Source: CBDUQI01 sp965369325 | GTDB lineage: Bacteria; Pseudomonadota; Gammaproteobacteria; Steroidobacterales; JBCBZW01 | NCBI GenBank assembly: GCA_965369325.1 | Contig: CBDUQI010000277.1 | Span: 1 to 6,457 of the forward strand | DNA length: 6,457 nt | Direction of reading: 5' to 3' | In this document: piece by piece, positions 4,070 to 6,457 of the stretch | Numbering within the stretch: position 1 is the stretch's first letter | Layout: every line of letters begins with the position of its first letter | The notes under the pieces: model-generated | Seen by the model: the letters and a program-made list of their open reading frames with translations, nothing else | Database searches by the model: none | Told to the model about the DNA's origin: nothing | Made by a program: the position numbers and the translations under genes

Positions 4070-6457
4070 AGATCCTTAAATCGATGCAGGCCGAGCGGCT
4101 GCTTATGCAGCTGACCTCGATTGAAGACCGCAATACCACCCACGCGCAGAAGATCATCGACCGGTTGGTCGACCTGGGTCCGGCCGCCGTGCCCAAGCTG
4201 ATCGACGCCCTGCCCACCGCCGATCGCGAGCAAACCATGACTTACGTGGATGTGCTGGGCCGCATGCTGAATCAGAAATCGCTTCCCCACTACCGCGATG
4301 CACTCACCAGCACCGATAACAAGGTGCTGCAGGGTATCTCCTGGGCCCTCGCCACCCACGACAGCTACGATCCCAACACTCTGCTCGACCTGCTGGATCA
4401 GCCAGATGTGGCCAAGGCGCGCCTGATCGAAATTCTAGACGCACACAAAGACAAACTGGACGTGCGAACCTTAATGCGTCGGGCCTACGATCTTGAGGCG
4501 AAAGAAAAAGAATCGCTGTTCCGGATTATCAGTGCGATGGTGAACGAGGACATGCTGCCGGAGCTGATCGACCGGATGAACGGCAAAGACCGACATGTGC
4601 GCCGCTTCATCACCGAGATCCTGGGCCGGTTTGCTCGCCCGGAAGTGGCCACCGCCCTGCACGGCCAGCTTCACGACCCGGATAAGAAGGTGCGCAACGC
4701 CACCCTTAAAGCCCTATCGCTGATGCCTCAGCAGATTAAGATCGACCAGTTGTGCGAGATGCTACGGGACAACGATATCGAGGTTCAAAGCTCCGCGGTA
4801 GATGTCATCTCACGTCTTAACCATCCGGAGACTGGACGCCATCTGGTAGGCGTGCTGAAGGATGAAAACGAATTCGCCCGACGCAGTGCGGTCGAGGTGC
4901 TGAACGAGATCGGCTCGCCGGATCATGTCAAAGATCTGCTGAGCGCCCTAAAAGACGACGACTGGTGGGTGCGCTCACGCGCCACCGATGCACTGGCGAG
5001 CATCGGCGGGCCACGCGTCATCAGCGCGGTCCTGGAGCTGTTTAAAGACCGCGATGAGGACGTGCGCCGCGCAGCTATCGAGATCATTAACTCCACCCGT
5101 GACGAGCAAGCCTTCGATTACCTCATCAAGGCCACCGAAGATGAAGACTGGTGGGTGCGTGAGCGGGCCGCCGACGCACTGGCTAATCTGGGCGACCAGC
5201 GGGCCATTCCCGCGCTGGCCAAAATGCTGGGCGGCAAACCGGAAAGCGTTCCGGTCGTCATCCGCGCCCTGACCTCGCTCGGCGATCGCGCCATCGTGCC
5301 ACGGCTGATGCCGCTGCTGGATCGGTCCGAGAAAGACATAAAAATCGAGACGATGCACGCGCTCAGCCGCTTGTGCGAGCAGGAGCACCTGGAGACGCTT
5401 TGCGCGGAGCTGCAGGGGCTCTCGCGCCACCCCGATCCCGATATCGAAGTGGCGGCAAAGCAGGCGCTGAACGATCTGAACGCGCGGCTTTCGCCCACCG
5501 CCGTGCAAGCCAACGCGCGCGCGCAACAGATGGCCGCACCCGCCAACACGCTACTGGAAGACAGTGCGGGCGCACCTGCCAGCGCGAGCAGTCGGCCTGC
5601 CGCACCTCCGCCGCTGCCCGACACTCCGCCGCCGCTGCCGCCCGAAGCGGCCGAGGTGGAGCGATTTGACATCACCACGCTGGAGCCAGGCCAGGTGTTG
5701 GGCAATCGCTACAACTACATCGAGCAGATCGGACGCGGAGCATTCGGTACTGTACTGCTGGTGCAGGACACCGTGGTCGAAGAGCGCCTGGTGCTAAAAT
5801 TCTTGAATAAAAACATTGCCGAAGACAAAGAAACCATGCAGCGCTTCATTCACGAAGTGCGCAACGCCCGCAAGATTACCCACCGAAATGTGATCCGGCT
5901 GTACGACTTTCTCTCCATCGAGGGCCTTAATGCCATCTCTATGGAGTATTTTCCATCCCGCCCGCTGAATGCCGAAGTGGCCAATCGAAAGGCCTGCGAG
6001 CGCTCACGTGCCCTGCAGATTGCCTCCGATGTGGCAACCGGCATGGCTATCGCACACCAAGTGCATATCGTGCACCGCGATTTGAAGCCCGCCAATATCC
6101 TTATCAACGACAAGGATCTGGTCAAAATCTGCGACTTCGGTGTGTCCTCGGCGCTCAATGCCGACACTCACCTGACCAAAACCGGATATGTTATCGGTTC
6201 GCCCAAGTACATGGCGCCGGAGCAAATCCTGGGCAAGGACATCGACCAACGTGTGGATATCTACAGCCTGGGGGTCATTCTCTACGAACTGCTCACCGGT
6301 ACCCCACCCTACTCGGAGGGTGATCAGATGTCGGTGATGTACCAACACGTGCAGGGCAAAGCGCCGCCGGTGAGCAAGGCGAATCCGGAATTATCCGGCA
6401 GCGTGTCCGATCTGGTGGCAAAAATGATGGCAGTCGATAAACTGAAGCGTTTTCAGA
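4066..6457 (+). CDS. HEAT-repeat scaffold fused to a Hanks-type Ser/Thr protein kinase, 3'-partial
   Basis: This protein would phosphorylate Ser/Thr residues on unknown partners bound by its repeat domain. The frame is open from 4003 to the window end, giving 797 full codons from GTG 4066; it is cut there. That start gives an N-terminus MKILKSMQAERLLMQL, which looks natural; ATG 4042 would add eight Gly/Pro/Arg-rich residues. Residues about 20-475 are HEAT/PBS-lyase-like helical repeats of about 31 residues, clearest as DWWVRSRATDALASIG (299-314) and DWWVRERAADALANLG (361-376). Residues 476-545 form a Pro/Ala-rich linker. The kinase domain from about 550 has glycine loop GRGAFGTV (556-563), Lys578, helix-C Glu597, HRDLKPAN (670-677), DFG (690-692), APE (717-719) and Asp731 in DIYSLG, so it is an RD kinase with every catalytic residue present. 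Activation-loop Thr704 and Thr706 are candidate phosphosites. No signal peptide or membrane segment is seen, so it is probably cytoplasmic. Any C-terminal domain lies outside the window. Confidence 0.95.
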   Translation, partial: MKILKSMQAERLLMQLTSIEDRNTTHAQKIIDRLVDLGPAAVPKLIDALPTADREQTMTYVDVLGRMLNQKSLPHYRDALTSTDNKVLQGISWALATHDSYDPNTLLDLLDQPDVAKARLIEILDAHKDKLDVRTLMRRAYDLEAKEKESLFRIISAMVNEDMLPELIDRMNGKDRHVRRFITEILGRFARPEVATALHGQLHDPDKKVRNATLKALSLMPQQIKIDQLCEMLRDNDIEVQSSAVDVISRLNHPETGRHLVGVLKDENEFARRSAVEVLNEIGSPDHVKDLLSALKDDDWWVRSRATDALASIGGPRVISAVLELFKDRDEDVRRAAIEIINSTRDEQAFDYLIKATEDEDWWVRERAADALANLGDQRAIPALAKMLGGKPESVPVVIRALTSLGDRAIVPRLMPLLDRSEKDIKIETMHALSRLCEQEHLETLCAELQGLSRHPDPDIEVAAKQALNDLNARLSPTAVQANARAQQMAAPANTLLEDSAGAPASASSRPAAPPPLPDTPPPLPPEAAEVERFDITTLEPGQVLGNRYNYIEQIGRGAFGTVLLVQDTVVEERLVLKFLNKNIAEDKETMQRFIHEVRNARKITHRNVIRLYDFLSIEGLNAISMEYFPSRPLNAEVANRKACERSRALQIASDVATGMAIAHQVHIVHRDLKPANILINDKDLVKICDFGVSSALNADTHLTKTGYVIGSPKYMAPEQILGKDIDQRVDIYSLGVILYELLTGTPPYSEGDQMSVMYQHVQGKAPPVSKANPELSGSVSDLVAKMMAVDKLKRFQ
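4960..5196 (+). repeat. Pair of near-identical HEAT units with a Trp-Trp motif inside the kinase gene
   Basis: Two segments, 4960-5010 and 5146-5196, encode DWWVRSRATDALASIGG and DWWVRERAADALANLGD. They are offset by exactly 186 bases, or 62 residues, which is two repeat units. Their first 14 bases (GACTGGTGGGTGCG) are identical. The intervening unit (DEDVRRAAIEII) follows the same helix pattern without the tryptophans. Confidence 0.8.

Noticed and set aside
3951..4359. Minus-strand frames of 95 and 125 codons opposite the start of the kinase gene
   Set aside because: Both mirror the HEAT-repeat coding strand, share no family features, and have no promoter or ribosome binding site visible.
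4975..5705. Overlapping minus-strand frames of 183 and 195 codons opposite the kinase gene
   Set aside because: They are antisense to the HEAT and linker coding region, low in complexity (Ser/Gly/Ala-rich) and without a domain.

Overview
The window looks like chromosomal DNA from a gammaproteobacterium. It is GC-rich by eye. The PurM, DUF3108, Dcd (188-residue type) and ApbC/Mrp proteins read like those of Pseudomonas-like and sulfur-oxidising gammaproteobacteria, and both gene pairs (purM beside DUF3108, apbC beside dcd) are familiar from that class. No mobile element, CRISPR array, rRNA or tRNA was seen, and the organism cannot be named from this window.

Layout. Bases 1-1001 (+) are the 3' nearly complete purM, cut at the window edge. 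It is followed, without the purN that usually overlaps it in this class, by a periplasmic DUF3108 protein (1096-1932, +) that starts with TTG. A 59-bp gap then separates it from a convergent operon on the minus strand: apbC/mrp (3661-2555) followed by dcd (2558-1992), joined by an ATGA stop/start overlap. Upstream of apbC is a 285-404 bp divergent regulatory region (3662-3946, or to 4065). It holds a likely -10 element for apbC, a strong bulged hairpin, and a sigma-54-like -24/-12 element pointing the other way. The rest of the window (4066-6457, +) is one large gene still open at the window end. It encodes about 475 residues of HEAT-like repeats, a Pro/Ala-rich linker, and a Hanks-type Ser/Thr protein kinase with all catalytic motifs intact. 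A 40-codon open frame (3947-4069) precedes it and ends in a GTGA overlap with its likely GTG start.

How the genes fit together. PurM acts in de novo purine synthesis and Dcd feeds dUTP to thymidylate synthesis, so both serve nucleotide supply. ApbC/Mrp is a P-loop iron-sulfur cluster carrier. The DUF3108 protein is exported and of unknown function. The HEAT-kinase fusion is the unusual element: a large soluble scaffold joined to an apparently active protein kinase, with its own upstream region. Its partners are not visible here. The points most worth following are this kinase and its upstream region, and the absence of purN between purM and DUF3108.
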